Source: JADKAV01 sp037045455
GTDB lineage: Bacteria; Actinomycetota; Actinomycetes; S36-B12; UBA10799
Assembly (NCBI GenBank): GCA_037045455.1
Contig: JBAOIN010000003.1
Coordinates: 310,001 to 374,000, forward strand
DNA: 64,000 nt
Direction: 5' to 3'
Shown: positions 25,829 to 34,650 of the stretch, piece after piece
How the letters are laid out: every line of letters begins with the position of its first letter
Numbering within the stretch: position 1 is the stretch's first letter
The notes under the pieces: model-generated
The model's input: only the letters and a program-made list of their open reading frames with translations
Database searches by the model: none
What the model was told of the DNA's origin: nothing
Made by a program: the position numbers and the translations under genes

Positions 25829-26866
25829 GAGTCGCCACGCTCCCAGAAGCTCGGACCAACGGGCTCTGCGAAGCCATCCACGGCCACCAGATACCCTTCC
25901 TGGTCAATCGTTATAGGTAGTTGTGGTAACCGGCGAGCCGCAGGCCCGAACACGACATTGCCGGAGTCCGCCAAGTCAAACGTCGACTGATGGCAGGGAC
26001 ACAACAAATGATGCGACCGCTGCTCGTAGAGCGCAATCGGACAGCCCACGTGGGTACAGATCTTGGAGAAGGCGAGGATGCCGCCGTAGTCCCAGTTGTC
26101 GCCCTGCTGCGAGACGATCTCCTGCGGCTCCATGCGCACCAGGATGATCGCGGCCTTGGCCCGCGCGTTGAGGTTGCCCTCCTCCTCCTGCACCTGCGGC
26201 AGATCCGCCGGAATGGCCGAAATCAGCCCGCCAATGGCCAGGTCGGTGGGGCGGATGGGGTTGCCGGTGGGGTCGACCACGATCCGGCTGCCCTTGGTCC
26301 ACAAGGTCTCCCGCAGCGCGTTCCCGGGCAGGGGGCCGAGGTCGCGCAGCATGACCACCAACGGGATCGGGAACAGCGCCATAGCCGTGAGCAACGAGCG
26401 ACGCACCACTGGCCGCTGGGCGAACCCGGAGTCCGCCGAGAAGTCGTCGAAGGCTTCGACGGCCGAATCGCGATCCTCGTCGGTAGAGGCAAGAGAGTGG
26501 CGCATCTGCACCACCTCTTTCTCGTTCATCAGCTTCTTGGACCAGTGGATGGCCCCGGCGCCGATGAGGAAGATGGCCAGACCGAAGGTTACGCCCAGCG
26601 CGATGTTGCTGGCGTTGACGGTGCCGAAGCCCCAGATGTAGACGTCCTGGTCGACCGGGATCGCCACGAAGGCCACCACGAACAGCACGGTCATCAGGGC
26701 CGAACCGAGGAAGAACAGGGATACCTGCCGCTCGGCGCGGCGCGCGGCCTTCGGGTCGACGTCGGTGCGCCGCGGCCGGTGCGCCGGCAAGCGCAGCGGT
26801 GGCAGCGGCAATCGCGGCGGCTTCGTCCTCGCCGGTGTGGGCGGGCAGGTTGTCGGAAGTCGTCAT
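25825..26866 (-). CDS. qcrA: Cytochrome bc1 complex Rieske subunit, one frameshift near the N-terminus
   Basis: About 346 residues. Rieske [2Fe-2S] ligands are in CTHVGCPIALYEQ and LLCPCHQSTFDL. Three membrane segments precede it (VSLFFLGSALMTVLFVVAFV, ALGVTFGLAIFLIGAGAIHW, SLLTAMALFPIPLVVML), the actinobacterial pattern. The ATG at 26866 (MTTSDNLPAHTGEDEAAAIA) overlaps the qcrC stop as ATGA but that frame is lost; the family sequence resumes at RRTDVDPKAARRAERQV in another frame. The switch is at about 26775-26815. Length is 3n+1, consistent with one inserted base. A TTG start at 26811 in the second frame is a weaker alternative. Confidence 0.93.
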
Positions 26867-27690
26867 CGCACCTTTGCTCCGATCCAGACGGCGACCGCAA
26901 TCAGGGCCAGCAGGCCCGCGGTCCAGGCGAACAGGCCCTCAGTCACCGGTCCGAGCCGGCCGAGGTCCAGACCACCGGGGTTGGGCTCCACCTTCAGGGA
27001 CTCGATGTAGGCGATCAGGTCCTTCTTGTCCGCCGGCGTCAGCGTCTCGTTGCTGAATACCGGCATCTGCTGCGGTCCGGTCACCATCGCCTGCCAGATC
27101 TGTTCCGGTGAGGCGTTCATCAGGCTCGGGGCGTACTGGCCGTCGGTCAGGGCGCCGCCGCTGCCTGCGAAGTTGTGGCACTGCGTGCAGTTGGTGCGGA
27201 AGATCTCGCCACCGGCGGCGATGTCCGCACCGTCGAGGTTGAGCTCCTCCTCGGTGGGATTTGCCGGGCCGGGGCCCAGCGTGGCCACGTAGGCGGCCAG
27301 TGCGGAGATCTCCTCGGTGGTGTAGATCGGGTCCTTGCGCGGGGCTTGTGCCTCGGGTGCGGCCAGCGGCATACGTCCGGTTCCGACCTGGAAGCTGACA
27401 GCGGCCTCACCCACGCCGATGAGGCTCGGGCCGCCGTTGCCGCCGGTGGCGTTGTCCGAAGCGACGCCCTGCCCGTTCAGGCCGTGGCAGGAGGAACAGC
27501 CCTCAAGGAACAACTGCCGGCCGAGCTGCAGCTGCTCCACAGAGCCTGCCGCGACCGTCGAGGCAGGCGCCGGAGTGGTCTCCGCCGACACGACCGCGTA
27601 TCCCGACCCCACGGCGAGCAGGGCACCCCCCATCAGGACCCCAGCGGCCAGTGACCGCCGGCGACTGCGCTTCTTCATGGAACCTCGCAT
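26863..27690 (-). CDS. qcrC: Cytochrome bc1 complex diheme cytochrome c subunit
   Basis: 275 residues. N-terminal signal/anchor helix (SLAAGVLMGGALLAVGSGYA), two c-type heme sites CSSCHGLNGQG and CTQCHNFAG, methionine ligand candidates in GTGRMPL and TGPQQMPVFS, and a C-terminal membrane helix (GLFAWTAGLLALIAVAVWIG). The tandem hemes replace soluble cytochrome c and feed CtaC directly. ATG 27690 overlaps the ctaE stop by one base (TGATG); ATG 27678 (MKKRSRRR) is an alternative. Confidence 0.96.
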   Translation of the reverse strand: MRGSMKKRSRRRSLAAGVLMGGALLAVGSGYAVVSAETTPAPASTVAAGSVEQLQLGRQLFLEGCSSCHGLNGQGVASDNATGGNGGPSLIGVGEAAVSFQVGTGRMPLAAPEAQAPRKDPIYTTEEISALAAYVATLGPGPANPTEEELNLDGADIAAGGEIFRTNCTQCHNFAGSGGALTDGQYAPSLMNASPEQIWQAMVTGPQQMPVFSNETLTPADKKDLIAYIESLKVEPNPGGLDLGRLGPVTEGLFAWTAGLLALIAVAVWIGAKVR

Positions 27691-28298
27691 CACTTGACCA
27701 GGTAGATCGTGGCGAACAGGGCGATCCAGACCACGTCGACGAAGTGCCAGTAGTACGACACGACGATCGCCGAGGTGGCCTGCTCGTGGGTGAAGCGTTT
27801 TGCGACATACGTACGGGCTAGGACGAACAGGAAGGCGATGAGCCCGCCGGTCACGTGCAGTCCGTGGAACCCGGTGGTCAGGTAGAACACCGAGCCATAG
27901 GGACTGGAGGACAGGGTCAGTCCCTCATGCACCAGCGCGGTGTACTCCGTGATCTGACCGCCGATGAAGATCGCGCCCATGATGAACGTGATGATGAACC
28001 ACTTGCGCAGGTTCTTCACGTCCCCGCGTTCGGCCGCGAACACGCCCAACTGGCAGGTCACCGAGCTCAGCACCAGGATCGTCGTGTTGATCGTCGCGAA
28101 CGGGATGTTGAGCAGTTGGGTGTCCACCGCCCAGATCTCAGGGTTCACCGAGCGCAGCGTGAAGTACATGGCGAAAAGGGCCGCGAAGAACATCAATTCG
28201 CTGGCCAGCCAGATCATTGTTCCAATGGCGACGTTGTTGGGCCGGTCGGAATGGCCCGCCGGCGCGAGCCGGGTCGTCACAGCAGATGCATTAGCCAC
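27690..28298 (-). CDS. ctaE: Cytochrome c oxidase subunit III
   Basis: 202 residues, five or more membrane helices: VAIGTMIWLASELMFFAALF with conserved SELMFF, TTGFHGLHVTGGLIAFLFVL, and SYYWHFVDVVWIALFATIYL. These match the short actinobacterial subunit III. GTG start at 28298. It is the first gene of ctaE-qcrC-qcrA-qcrB, all with overlapping start/stop codons, while ctaC, ctaD and ctaF are in a separate plus-strand unit. Confidence 0.96.
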   Translation of the reverse strand: MANASAVTTRLAPAGHSDRPNNVAIGTMIWLASELMFFAALFAMYFTLRSVNPEIWAVDTQLLNIPFATINTTILVLSSVTCQLGVFAAERGDVKNLRKWFIITFIMGAIFIGGQITEYTALVHEGLTLSSSPYGSVFYLTTGFHGLHVTGGLIAFLFVLARTYVAKRFTHEQATSAIVVSYYWHFVDVVWIALFATIYLVK

Positions 28299-28416
28299 GC
28301 GCCGATTCTGGCAGGTTTACGTGTCTCAAACCGAACGACCCCCCGATTCGGTGGCATTTTTCCCTAATTGCCCCGGAACAGGGGCTGCTGGGTGCGTCGA
28401 TCCGGGTGTCTTTCAC

Positions 28417-28422
28417 TAGCAT
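28417..28422 (+). promoter_or_regulatory. Probable -10 hexamer of the receiver-domain gene (TAGCAT)
   Basis: TAGCAT ends 6 bases before the ATG at 28429, the spacing of a leaderless transcript. Confidence 0.5.
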
Positions 28423-28428
28423 CGAGGC

Positions 28429-28833
28429 ATGGCGCGCGCGTTGAAGGTCCTCGTCTACAGCGACAATGCGGACTCCCGCCAGCAGATCCGCATGGCCCTC
28501 GGCCGGCGGCCCTCACGGGAGCTGCCGGAGGTCGAGTACGTCGAGGTGGCCACCGAACCCATGGTCATCCGGGCGGCCGATGCCGGTGGTCTGGATCTGC
28601 TCATCCTGGACGGGGAAGCCGCGCCAGCCGGTGGGATGGGTGTGTGCCGGCAGTTGAAGGACGAGATCTTCCACTGCCCGCCGGTCCTGGTCGTGGTGGG
28701 CCGGCCCCAGGACGCCTGGCTTGCCACCTGGTCGCGGGCCGACGCGGTGGTTTCGCACCCGATCGAGCCGATGACGATGGCGCAGGCCGTGACCGACCTG
28801 CTGCGCCCGCGGGTGGCACTGCAGCAGCCGTAA
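28429..28833 (+). CDS. Stand-alone receiver-like domain protein
   Basis: 134 residues with the CheY-like alternation: LKVLVYSDNADSRQQIRMAL, a central GGLDLLILDGEAAPAGGMGV (Asp in LLILDGE at the phospho-acceptor position), PPVLVVVGRPQDAW and a HPIEPMTMAQAVTDLL end. The acidic pair that normally follows beta-1 is SDN rather than DD, and the conserved Lys is not evident, so phosphorylation may be lost. There is no output domain. It sits between ctaE and trpD in several actinomycetes as I recall. Role unknown. Confidence 0.72.
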   Translation: MARALKVLVYSDNADSRQQIRMALGRRPSRELPEVEYVEVATEPMVIRAADAGGLDLLILDGEAAPAGGMGVCRQLKDEIFHCPPVLVVVGRPQDAWLATWSRADAVVSHPIEPMTMAQAVTDLLRPRVALQQP

Positions 28834-28867
28834 GTTGGTCAGGCGTTTTGCTGTGATGTTGGTGCGA

Positions 28868-28938
28868 TTGTCGCGTTGTGGGGCTTTCTCAAGATCAAAT
28901 GGGCCAACAGCACAACAGCAATCCCAACAACGCGACAA
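28868..28938. repeat. Inverted repeat before trpD
   Basis: TTGTCGCGTTGTGGGG (28868-28883) pairs with CCCAACAACGCGACAA (28923-28938), 15 of 16. It follows the receiver-domain gene and precedes the trpD promoter. The word ACAACGCGACAA recurs at 57271-57282. Confidence 0.65.
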
Positions 28939-28975
28939 AACCAGCGGCGGCGGGAACCCTGCCCCGTGTGACTAG

Positions 28976-28981
28976 TAGTTT
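28976..28981 (+). promoter_or_regulatory. Probable -10 hexamer of trpD (TAGTTT)
   Basis: TAGTTT ends 6 bases before the trpD ATG at 28988. Confidence 0.45.
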
Positions 28982-28987
28982 TCGGCT

Positions 28988-30028
28988 ATGACCGAGTGGC
29001 CGCAGATTTTCACCGCCCTGCTCGCCCGCCGGCAGTTGCAGCCGGACCAGACCCAGTGGGCCATGCAGGAGATCCTCGAGGGCCGTGCCACGCCGGCCCA
29101 GATCGCATCCTTCGGCGTTCTCATGCGGGCCAAGGACGAGACACCCGAGGAGATGGAAGACCTGCTGGCCGTCATGCTCGAGCACGCCACCTCCGTGCGC
29201 GTGCCTGGCCCTGTATTGGACGTGGTGGGCACCGGGGGCGACCGGGCGCACACGGTGAACGTCTCCACGATGTCTGCGATCGTGGTGGCCGCCGCCGGCG
29301 CCCGGGTGGTCAAGCACGGCAACCGGGCCGCGTCCTCGAAGTCCGGATCAGCGGACGTGCTGGCGGCGCTGGGTGTGAAGGTGGACCTCCCGGCCGAGGC
29401 GGTGGCCCCGGTCCTGGAGCAGTTGGGTCTGGCGTTCTGCTTCGCACCTGTCTTCCACCCTGCCCTCAAGCACGCCGCGGACGCCCGTAAGGAACTGGGG
29501 GTGGCGACGTTCTTCAACATCCTGGGGCCCTTGGCCAACCCCGCCCGTCCGGCGGCGGCACTGATCGGCTGTGCGTTCGAGCCGATGGCGCCGGTCATGG
29601 CCGACGTCCTGCACAGGCAGGGGGTACGGGCGCTGGTGGTGCGCGGACTCGACGGCTTGGACGAGGTGAGCACCGAAGGGCCCACCACTGTGTGGGACGC
29701 CACCGGACCCCGGGTGACGACGACCGCACTGACCCCGGAGACGTTCGGTGTGCCGCGTTCACCGCTGTCGGCCCTGCGCGGCGGTGACGCTGCGCGCAAC
29801 GCCGAACTGGCCCGGGGCGTGCTGGAAGGTGCCGCCGGGCCGATCCGCGACGTGGTCGTGGCGAACTCGGCTGCGGCCTGGGCTGCCTGGGCCGCGGTCA
29901 CCGCGCCGGAACGTTCGCTGACCGACCGGATCGACGAAGGCCTGCGGAAGGTGACGACTGCACTGGACAGCGGCGCCGCGCTCGACCTTCTGAACCGGTG
30001 GATCGAGGTCACGTCGGCCATGGCCTGA
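28988..30028 (+). CDS. trpD: Anthranilate phosphoribosyltransferase
   Basis: 346 residues. TrpD transfers the phosphoribosyl group of PRPP to anthranilate in tryptophan biosynthesis. PRPP/Mg motif LDVVGTGGDRAHTVNVSTMS, KHGNRAASSKSGSADVLAAL, FCFAPVFHPALKHAADARKE, FNILGPLANPARPAAALIGC are all present. Full length. It is alone, away from other trp genes, as in mycobacteria. Its 3' end overlaps the convergent nuclease gene by 20 bases. Confidence 0.96.
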   Translation: MTEWPQIFTALLARRQLQPDQTQWAMQEILEGRATPAQIASFGVLMRAKDETPEEMEDLLAVMLEHATSVRVPGPVLDVVGTGGDRAHTVNVSTMSAIVVAAAGARVVKHGNRAASSKSGSADVLAALGVKVDLPAEAVAPVLEQLGLAFCFAPVFHPALKHAADARKELGVATFFNILGPLANPARPAAALIGCAFEPMAPVMADVLHRQGVRALVVRGLDGLDEVSTEGPTTVWDATGPRVTTTALTPETFGVPRSPLSALRGGDAARNAELARGVLEGAAGPIRDVVVANSAAAWAAWAAVTAPERSLTDRIDEGLRKVTTALDSGAALDLLNRWIEVTSAMA

Positions 30029-31706
30029 TCGGCTGGTCCCAGCGACCCGAGATGCCGATCAGCCGCGCCTGCTCCAACCAGCGCAACAGCATCCGGCTTT
30101 CTGAGACCAGCGCAGCGGTGGCAGGGGGAGCGGGCCGCTCGACCTGCTCGGCAGCGGTCACCGCGGTATCGACCACGCGATGGGCATCGGCACCGACCGG
30201 GCAGAAGGTCGCCGCTGCAAGCCTGCCGAAGCGGACCACGTGGACATCCCACCCCCCGGGACGCGGGGCGGCAGCAACGATCTGGGGCACTTGACCGAAG
30301 GCGCGCAGAGCCGAGGCGGACACAACAGCTTGCTCGGCCGCTTCCAACCGGTCCCGCCAGGTGGCAGCGACCTCGAACCGCTCGTCGCGAGCCAGGTCCG
30401 CCATCCTGATGCGGATGCGGCGGTCCCAGTCCCCGCGCAGGCCGCGCAGCGCGGTCCGCGCCACATCGGCCACCGGCGCGTAGGCCTCCACCGCCACCTC
30501 CCCGGAGCACGGGGCACTGCACTTCCCGAGGTCGAGCAGCACGCACCCGGGCTTTGCCCTGCCTGGTCGTAGCGTCTGGGTGCACGCGCGTAGCCCGGTG
30601 GCTTCTGTAATTGCGGCGGCCGCCTCCTGGGCCTGCGCGCGGGAGGCGAACGGCCCGGCGTAGACCGCCCCGTTCTGCTCGTCGTCGGCGACTGACCGGA
30701 CCACCGACAATCTGGGATAGGCCTCGGTCGTCAGCTTGAGCCACACCGCGCGTTCAGGGTGCCGGGCGCGGCGGTTGTACGGCGGCTTGTACTCGGCGAT
30801 CATGCGCAACTCTCTTACCCGTGCCTCGAGGTCGGTCGCACACACCACTGCCGTGACCGAGGCGGCGATCCCCACCATCTCGGTCATCCGTGGCCGCTGC
30901 TCCGCACTGGTGAAGTACGAGCGGACCCGCCTTCGGATGTCTTGAGAGACGCCCACGTACAACGGTCGGCCCTCGGTGTCCCTGAAGGTGTACACGCCAG
31001 GGGCTTCCGGCAGGTGGTCGGCCAGGTGGCGCTTACCGCGCCGCTGGGCCGGGACCTTCCGCATCGACGCGGACAGTTCCTCCAGCGTCATAACCCCCAG
31101 TGCGCCAAGGCGCTCGAGCAGACCATGAAGAACGTCCACGGTCGCGCGGGCGTCGTCGAGGGCCCGGTGGGTCGGGGTGACCTGCGCCCTGAAGAACTGC
31201 GCGAGCGTGCCGAGTTTGTGGTTGGGCACCTCGTCGCGACTGAGAATGCTGCGGGCCAGCCGAGCGGTGTCGATCACCTGCGGATTCGGCCACGGCTGGT
31301 GCAGCCGGGCGCACGCCGCTTTGAGGAAACCCGTGTCGTACGGAGCGTTGTGCGCGACGAACACGCTGCCAGCCAGGAACTCCAGGAGCATGGGAACAGC
31401 GGCCTGTTCCTGCGGTGCTGCCTCGACCATGCCGTCGGTGATGCCGGTCAGGACGGTGATGAAAGCGGGGATCGGCTGCTCGGGATTGACGAAAGTGCGG
31501 AACTCGCCGAGCAACTCGCCGCCACGCACCTTCACCGCGCCGATCTCGGTGATCCTGCCCTCCGTAGGACTGCCGCCTGTGGTCTCCAGGTCCACCACGC
31601 AGAATGTTGTGTCACGCAGCGCCAAGCCATCGAGATCGAGGTCGAGCTGCCCGGCGGTCGCAGCGGCGGGCGCAGCGCTCGGCGTGGCGGTGGGTACGGC
31701 GGTCAT
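30009..31706 (-). CDS. DEDD exonuclease - GIY-YIG endonuclease fusion (DnaQ/UvrC-Cho-like)
   Basis: 565 residues. The N-terminal ~200 residues are a DnaQ-type 3'-5' exonuclease: Exo I TFCVVDLETTGGSPTEGRIT (DxE), Exo II VAHNAPYDTGFLKAA, Exo III THRALDDARATVDVL (HxAxxD). Then follows a GIY-YIG domain: APGVYTFRDTEGRPLYVGVS and RRRVRSYFTS, with RELRMIAEYKPPYNRR, as in the UvrC N-terminus and Cho. The later part has a Cys-containing segment (TLRPGRAKPGCVLLDLGKCS, APCSG) and no UvrC helix-hairpin-helix end. It is likely a DNA repair nuclease, widespread in actinobacteria (Rv2191 type). Start ATG 31706 has TAGCGT 7 bases upstream. Confidence 0.9.
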   Translation of the reverse strand: MTAVPTATPSAAPAAATAGQLDLDLDGLALRDTTFCVVDLETTGGSPTEGRITEIGAVKVRGGELLGEFRTFVNPEQPIPAFITVLTGITDGMVEAAPQEQAAVPMLLEFLAGSVFVAHNAPYDTGFLKAACARLHQPWPNPQVIDTARLARSILSRDEVPNHKLGTLAQFFRAQVTPTHRALDDARATVDVLHGLLERLGALGVMTLEELSASMRKVPAQRRGKRHLADHLPEAPGVYTFRDTEGRPLYVGVSQDIRRRVRSYFTSAEQRPRMTEMVGIAASVTAVVCATDLEARVRELRMIAEYKPPYNRRARHPERAVWLKLTTEAYPRLSVVRSVADDEQNGAVYAGPFASRAQAQEAAAAITEATGLRACTQTLRPGRAKPGCVLLDLGKCSAPCSGEVAVEAYAPVADVARTALRGLRGDWDRRIRIRMADLARDERFEVAATWRDRLEAAEQAVVSASALRAFGQVPQIVAAAPRPGGWDVHVVRFGRLAAATFCPVGADAHRVVDTAVTAAEQVERPAPPATAALVSESRMLLRWLEQARLIGISGRWDQPIRPWPT

Positions 31707-31713
31707 GTCATGG

Positions 31714-31719
31714 ACGCTA
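31714..31719 (-). promoter_or_regulatory. Probable -10 hexamer of the DEDD/GIY-YIG gene (TAGCGT)
   Basis: TAGCGT ends 7 bases before the ATG at 31706, the spacing of a leaderless transcript. Confidence 0.45.
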
Positions 31720-31757
31720 CGGACGACCTGCGACAAATCCGGGCAACGCCGCACTCC

Positions 31758-31763
31758 TAATGT
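31758..31763 (+). promoter_or_regulatory. Probable -10 hexamer of the zinc-ribbon gene (TAATGT)
   Basis: TAATGT ends 7 bases before the GTG at 31771; this spacing supports that start over the GTG at 31762. Confidence 0.45.
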
Positions 31764-31770
31764 GGATCCC

Positions 31771-32004
31771 GTGGCGATCACGGCTCCTGACGACTCGACC
31801 CGCTGGCGGTGTGCCCGGTGCGGGAACCTGACCCGGTTCGATGTTGTGCGCTCGACCAGGTCCCGGCAGTACTGGCACGTGGATCTCGCGGGCAATCCGG
31901 AGATCGAGGAAAGCCAGGCCCTGCGCGACGACATCGAGTCGGTGACCTGCCGGTGGTGCGGGGCGACCGACGCCATCGAGGTGGTGCCCCGCGCGACGGA
32001 GTAG
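31771..32004 (+). CDS. Small zinc-ribbon-like protein
   Basis: 77 residues starting VAITAPDDSTRWRCARCGNL with a first CxxC (CARCGNLTRFDV) and a second, CRWCGATDAIEV, about 45 residues later; together they can bind one zinc. The middle (RQYWHVDLAGNPEIEES) recurs in short actinobacterial proteins in my recollection. No enzymatic motif is visible. It is divergent from the DEDD/GIY-YIG gene with a 64-base spacer holding both promoters. Confidence 0.7.
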   Translation: MAITAPDDSTRWRCARCGNLTRFDVVRSTRSRQYWHVDLAGNPEIEESQALRDDIESVTCRWCGATDAIEVVPRATE

Positions 32005-32229
32005 AGGCGCGCGGTAGGAAAGCACTGATTGTGCCTAGTCCGAAGCGCGAAGGCTGCTTGGACCGGGTTGATAGACAACGAAGCTAGACGCCCGTCCACC
32101 GTTGGCGGCTGCGTCGGAATCTCACCGGCCCCGGGCCCCCGACCGAACGGGCGGCGGCCCAGTCGCCAATTCCTTGTCGTAGCCCCTCCCTAACGTCGTG
32201 CCCGACCCGGCGAGACGAAGGAGGCGGGA

Positions 32230-32418
32230 GTGATCATCGACTGTGGAACGTGCTCGGCAAGACCGGCGGCCTGCGCCGATTGTGTGGTGACGGCGCTATT
32301 GGAGGCACCACCGGACGGGCGGCTGACTCCCGACGAAGTAGCAGCCGTGGATGCCCTGGCCGCGGGCGGCCTTGTGTCCCCACTGCGTTTCGTGCGCGAG
32401 GCTCGGCGCGGGGCATAG
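32230..32418 (+). CDS. Small cysteine-rich conserved protein
   Basis: 62 residues: MIIDCGTCSARPAACADCVV begins with a CxxC and a further CxxC (CADC), followed by LTPDEVAAVDALAAGGLVSP and a basic end. A good ribosome site (GAAGGAGG) precedes GTG 32230. Homologous short ORFs lie upstream of NlpC/P60 genes in actinobacteria as I recall. The four cysteines could bind a metal. The 225 bases upstream back to 32005 show no other gene. Confidence 0.65.
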   Translation: MIIDCGTCSARPAACADCVVTALLEAPPDGRLTPDEVAAVDALAAGGLVSPLRFVREARRGA

Positions 32419-32446
32419 GTGCCTATGTCGGGTGCACAATGGGAAG

Positions 32447-33473
32447 GTGGGACCATTTCGCCTGATCAGCGCCGTTACGGCGGGGCTGGCCTGCGCTGTG
32501 ATCCCGATGACCGCGGCACACGCCGACATCGACCAGCAGATCCAGCAGGTGCAGGCCGAGTTGTCGCAGTTGCAGCAGCAGGCGGCGGCTGCCGCGGAAC
32601 AGGCGAACGAAGCCACCCTGCAGTGGCAGGAAGCTCAGCAGGCGGTCACCGCCAAGCAGGCCGAGGTCGCCGCCACCCAGCAGACGCTGTCCACGACCCA
32701 ACAGAACCTGAATCAGGTCGTGAGCCAGATCTACCGCAACGGCGGGGTCGATCCGACGTTGCTGGTGCTGGCCTCCGAACAACCCTCTGACTGGCTGGCC
32801 ACCCTTGATGCCGCCCGCATCATCGCGACCACTCAGAATCAGGTTCTGGAGCGCACTCAGATCACTGAGCAGCAACTGGTACGCGACCAGGCTGCGCTGG
32901 AGAAGGCCGAGAAGAAGGCCGACAAGGCTCGCAACGACCTGCTCGACGCGAAGGCCGCCATCGACGCCCGGGTGGCAGAGTCGACAGCTGAACTGTCCAC
33001 CCTGCAGGCCGAACAGCAGCAACAGTTGGCTGCAGAACTGGCCCAGCAGCAACAACAGCAGCAACAGCAGGCTGACGAGGCCGCGACCCAGGTCGCCCAA
33101 CTGCCGGAATCGACCACGAAGCCAGTCGTGGAATTCGCCATCCGGCAGGTCGGTAAGAAGTTTCGAGCAGGGGGCCACCGGGCCCGATGCGTTCGATGCT
33201 TCCGGACTGGTCAAGGCGGCGTGGGCGGAAAGTGACGTGACGTTGCCGCATTCGGTGAAACGGCAGTTCAACGCCACCGAGCGGATCGACATCACGCAGC
33301 TGCAGCCGGGTGACATCGTGTTCCTGTACGGCACGGATCAGCACGCGGGCATCTACACCGGCGACGGCTACTTCGTGCATGCCAAGGGCCCTCGAGAGGG
33401 CGTGGTGTACGAGAAGCTGTTCACTAACGAGTACATGTCCCAATTCGCCGGTGCGGGCCGGCCGAAGGTCTGA
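32447..33473 (+). CDS. Secreted coiled-coil NlpC/P60-like protein, one frameshift, catalytic Cys replaced by Ala
   Basis: About 341 residues: signal peptide (VGPFRLISAVTAGLACAVIP, cleavage after AHA), a long coiled coil (DIDQQIQQVQAELSQLQQQA onward, with a run of nine Gln coded at 33043-33069), then a C-terminal NlpC/P60 domain. The frame breaks at TTT (33161-33163): removing one T joins QVGKKF to EQGATGPDAFDASGLV. The domain normally has FDCSGLV; here the codon at 33198-33200 is GCT, Ala. The His-containing part HAGIYTGDGYFVHA is intact. RipC/Rv2190c-type proteins cut D-Glu-mDAP peptide bonds; this one may be inactive. Start GTG 32447. Confidence 0.82.
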
Positions 33474-33477
33474 ACGG

Positions 33478-34650
33478 GTGGGCCGGACTCTCGTCGTCAC
33501 CAACGACTTCCCTCCGCGGGCTGGTGGTATTCAGGCATTCGTGCACAACGTTCTGCTGCACCAGCCGCCGGAGTCGGTGGTCGTGTACGCCCCGAAGTGG
33601 AAGCGCGCACCCGAGTTCGACGCCGAGCAGCCCTTTCCGGTGGTGCGTCACCCCACGTCCTTGATGCTGCCGGAGCCAGTCGTGCTCGCCAAAGCCCGCG
33701 CCATCGCCCAGGAGTACGAGTGCACTCGCCTGATGTTCGGTGCGGCGGCACCGCTGGGTCTGCTGACTCCCCGGCTACGCCGGCAGGGGCTCGCGCCGGT
33801 CGTCGCACTGACGCATGGCCACGAGGCGGCCTGGGCCGTGACGCCGGGCGCCCGGCAGGTGCTGCGCACGATCGGCAACAGCGTTGACACCATCACCTAC
33901 CTCGGCCAGTACACGAGGGCCCGGATCGCGTCGGCCTTGCGTCCGGACGCCGCGGCCAGGATGCGCCGGCTCGTGCCGGGGGTCGACGTGCAGACGTTCA
34001 ATCCGGACGTCCGCGAAAAGGGGCGGGCGGTGCGCGCCGAGTTCGGCTTGGCCGACCGGCCGGTGGTCGTCGTCGTGTCGCGGCTGATGCCGCGCAAGGG
34101 ACAGGACACGCTCATCCGTGCGCTGCCTGCGATCCAGCGGCAGGTGCCCGACGCCGCGCTGCTGATCGTCGGCGGCGGTCCGTACCGTTCGCGACTGGAG
34201 ACCTTGGTCGAGGAGACCAGCGTTGCCGACAGCGTCGTACTGACCGGGGGAGTTGCGTGGGAGGATCTGCCCGCCCATTACGCCGCCGGCGACGTGTTCG
34301 CCATGCCCTGCCGTACCCGCAATCGCGGCTGGGACGTCGAAGGGCTGGGCATTGTCTACCTCGAGGCCGGTGCCGTGGGGCTGCCGGTGATCGCCGGTAA
34401 CAGCGGCGGGGCACCCGATGCCGTGCTCGAGGGCGAGACAGGTTTCGTCGTCGATGGCAGGGACCTGGCCCAGGTGGCGGATCGGGTCAGTGAACTCTTA
34501 CGCGACCCGGAGCTGGCGCAGCAGATGGGACGGCGGGGACGGGCGTGGGTTGAGCAGCAGTGGAGTTGGCCGATCGTGTCACGCCGGCTGACGGACCTCC
34601 TCGAGGGCGTCGACCCCGACCTCGCCCACCCCATCGCCGGGGTGCAGTAG
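33478..34650 (+). CDS. pimB: PimB-like GDP-mannose-dependent glycosyltransferase (GT4)
   Basis: 390 residues with GT-B fold. N-terminal NDFPPRAGGIQAFVHNVLLH (glycine-rich acceptor loop), VSRLMPRKGQDTLIRALPAI at the start of the donor domain, and the E-x7-E region MPCRTRNRGWDVEGLGIVYL. This matches actinobacterial PimB (Rv2188c), which adds the second mannose to phosphatidylinositol monomannoside. GTG start 4 bases after the NlpC/P60 stop, so both are co-transcribed. Specificity is assigned from similarity and from synteny (recalled). Confidence 0.85.
   Translation: MGRTLVVTNDFPPRAGGIQAFVHNVLLHQPPESVVVYAPKWKRAPEFDAEQPFPVVRHPTSLMLPEPVVLAKARAIAQEYECTRLMFGAAAPLGLLTPRLRRQGLAPVVALTHGHEAAWAVTPGARQVLRTIGNSVDTITYLGQYTRARIASALRPDAAARMRRLVPGVDVQTFNPDVREKGRAVRAEFGLADRPVVVVVSRLMPRKGQDTLIRALPAIQRQVPDAALLIVGGGPYRSRLETLVEETSVADSVVLTGGVAWEDLPAHYAAGDVFAMPCRTRNRGWDVEGLGIVYLEAGAVGLPVIAGNSGGAPDAVLEGETGFVVDGRDLAQVADRVSELLRDPELAQQMGRRGRAWVEQQWSWPIVSRRLTDLLEGVDPDLAHPIAGVQ

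Noticed and set aside
23810..25990. 726-codon plus-strand open frame opposite qcrB
   Set aside because: Antisense to qcrB and qcrA; composition (Gln/His/Asp-rich) and lack of domains show it is a shadow frame.
25825..26811. Rieske protein starting at TTG 26811
   Set aside because: An ATG at 26866 overlaps the qcrC stop in the same 4-base manner as the rest of the operon, and its N-terminal frame is lost only by a single-base shift.
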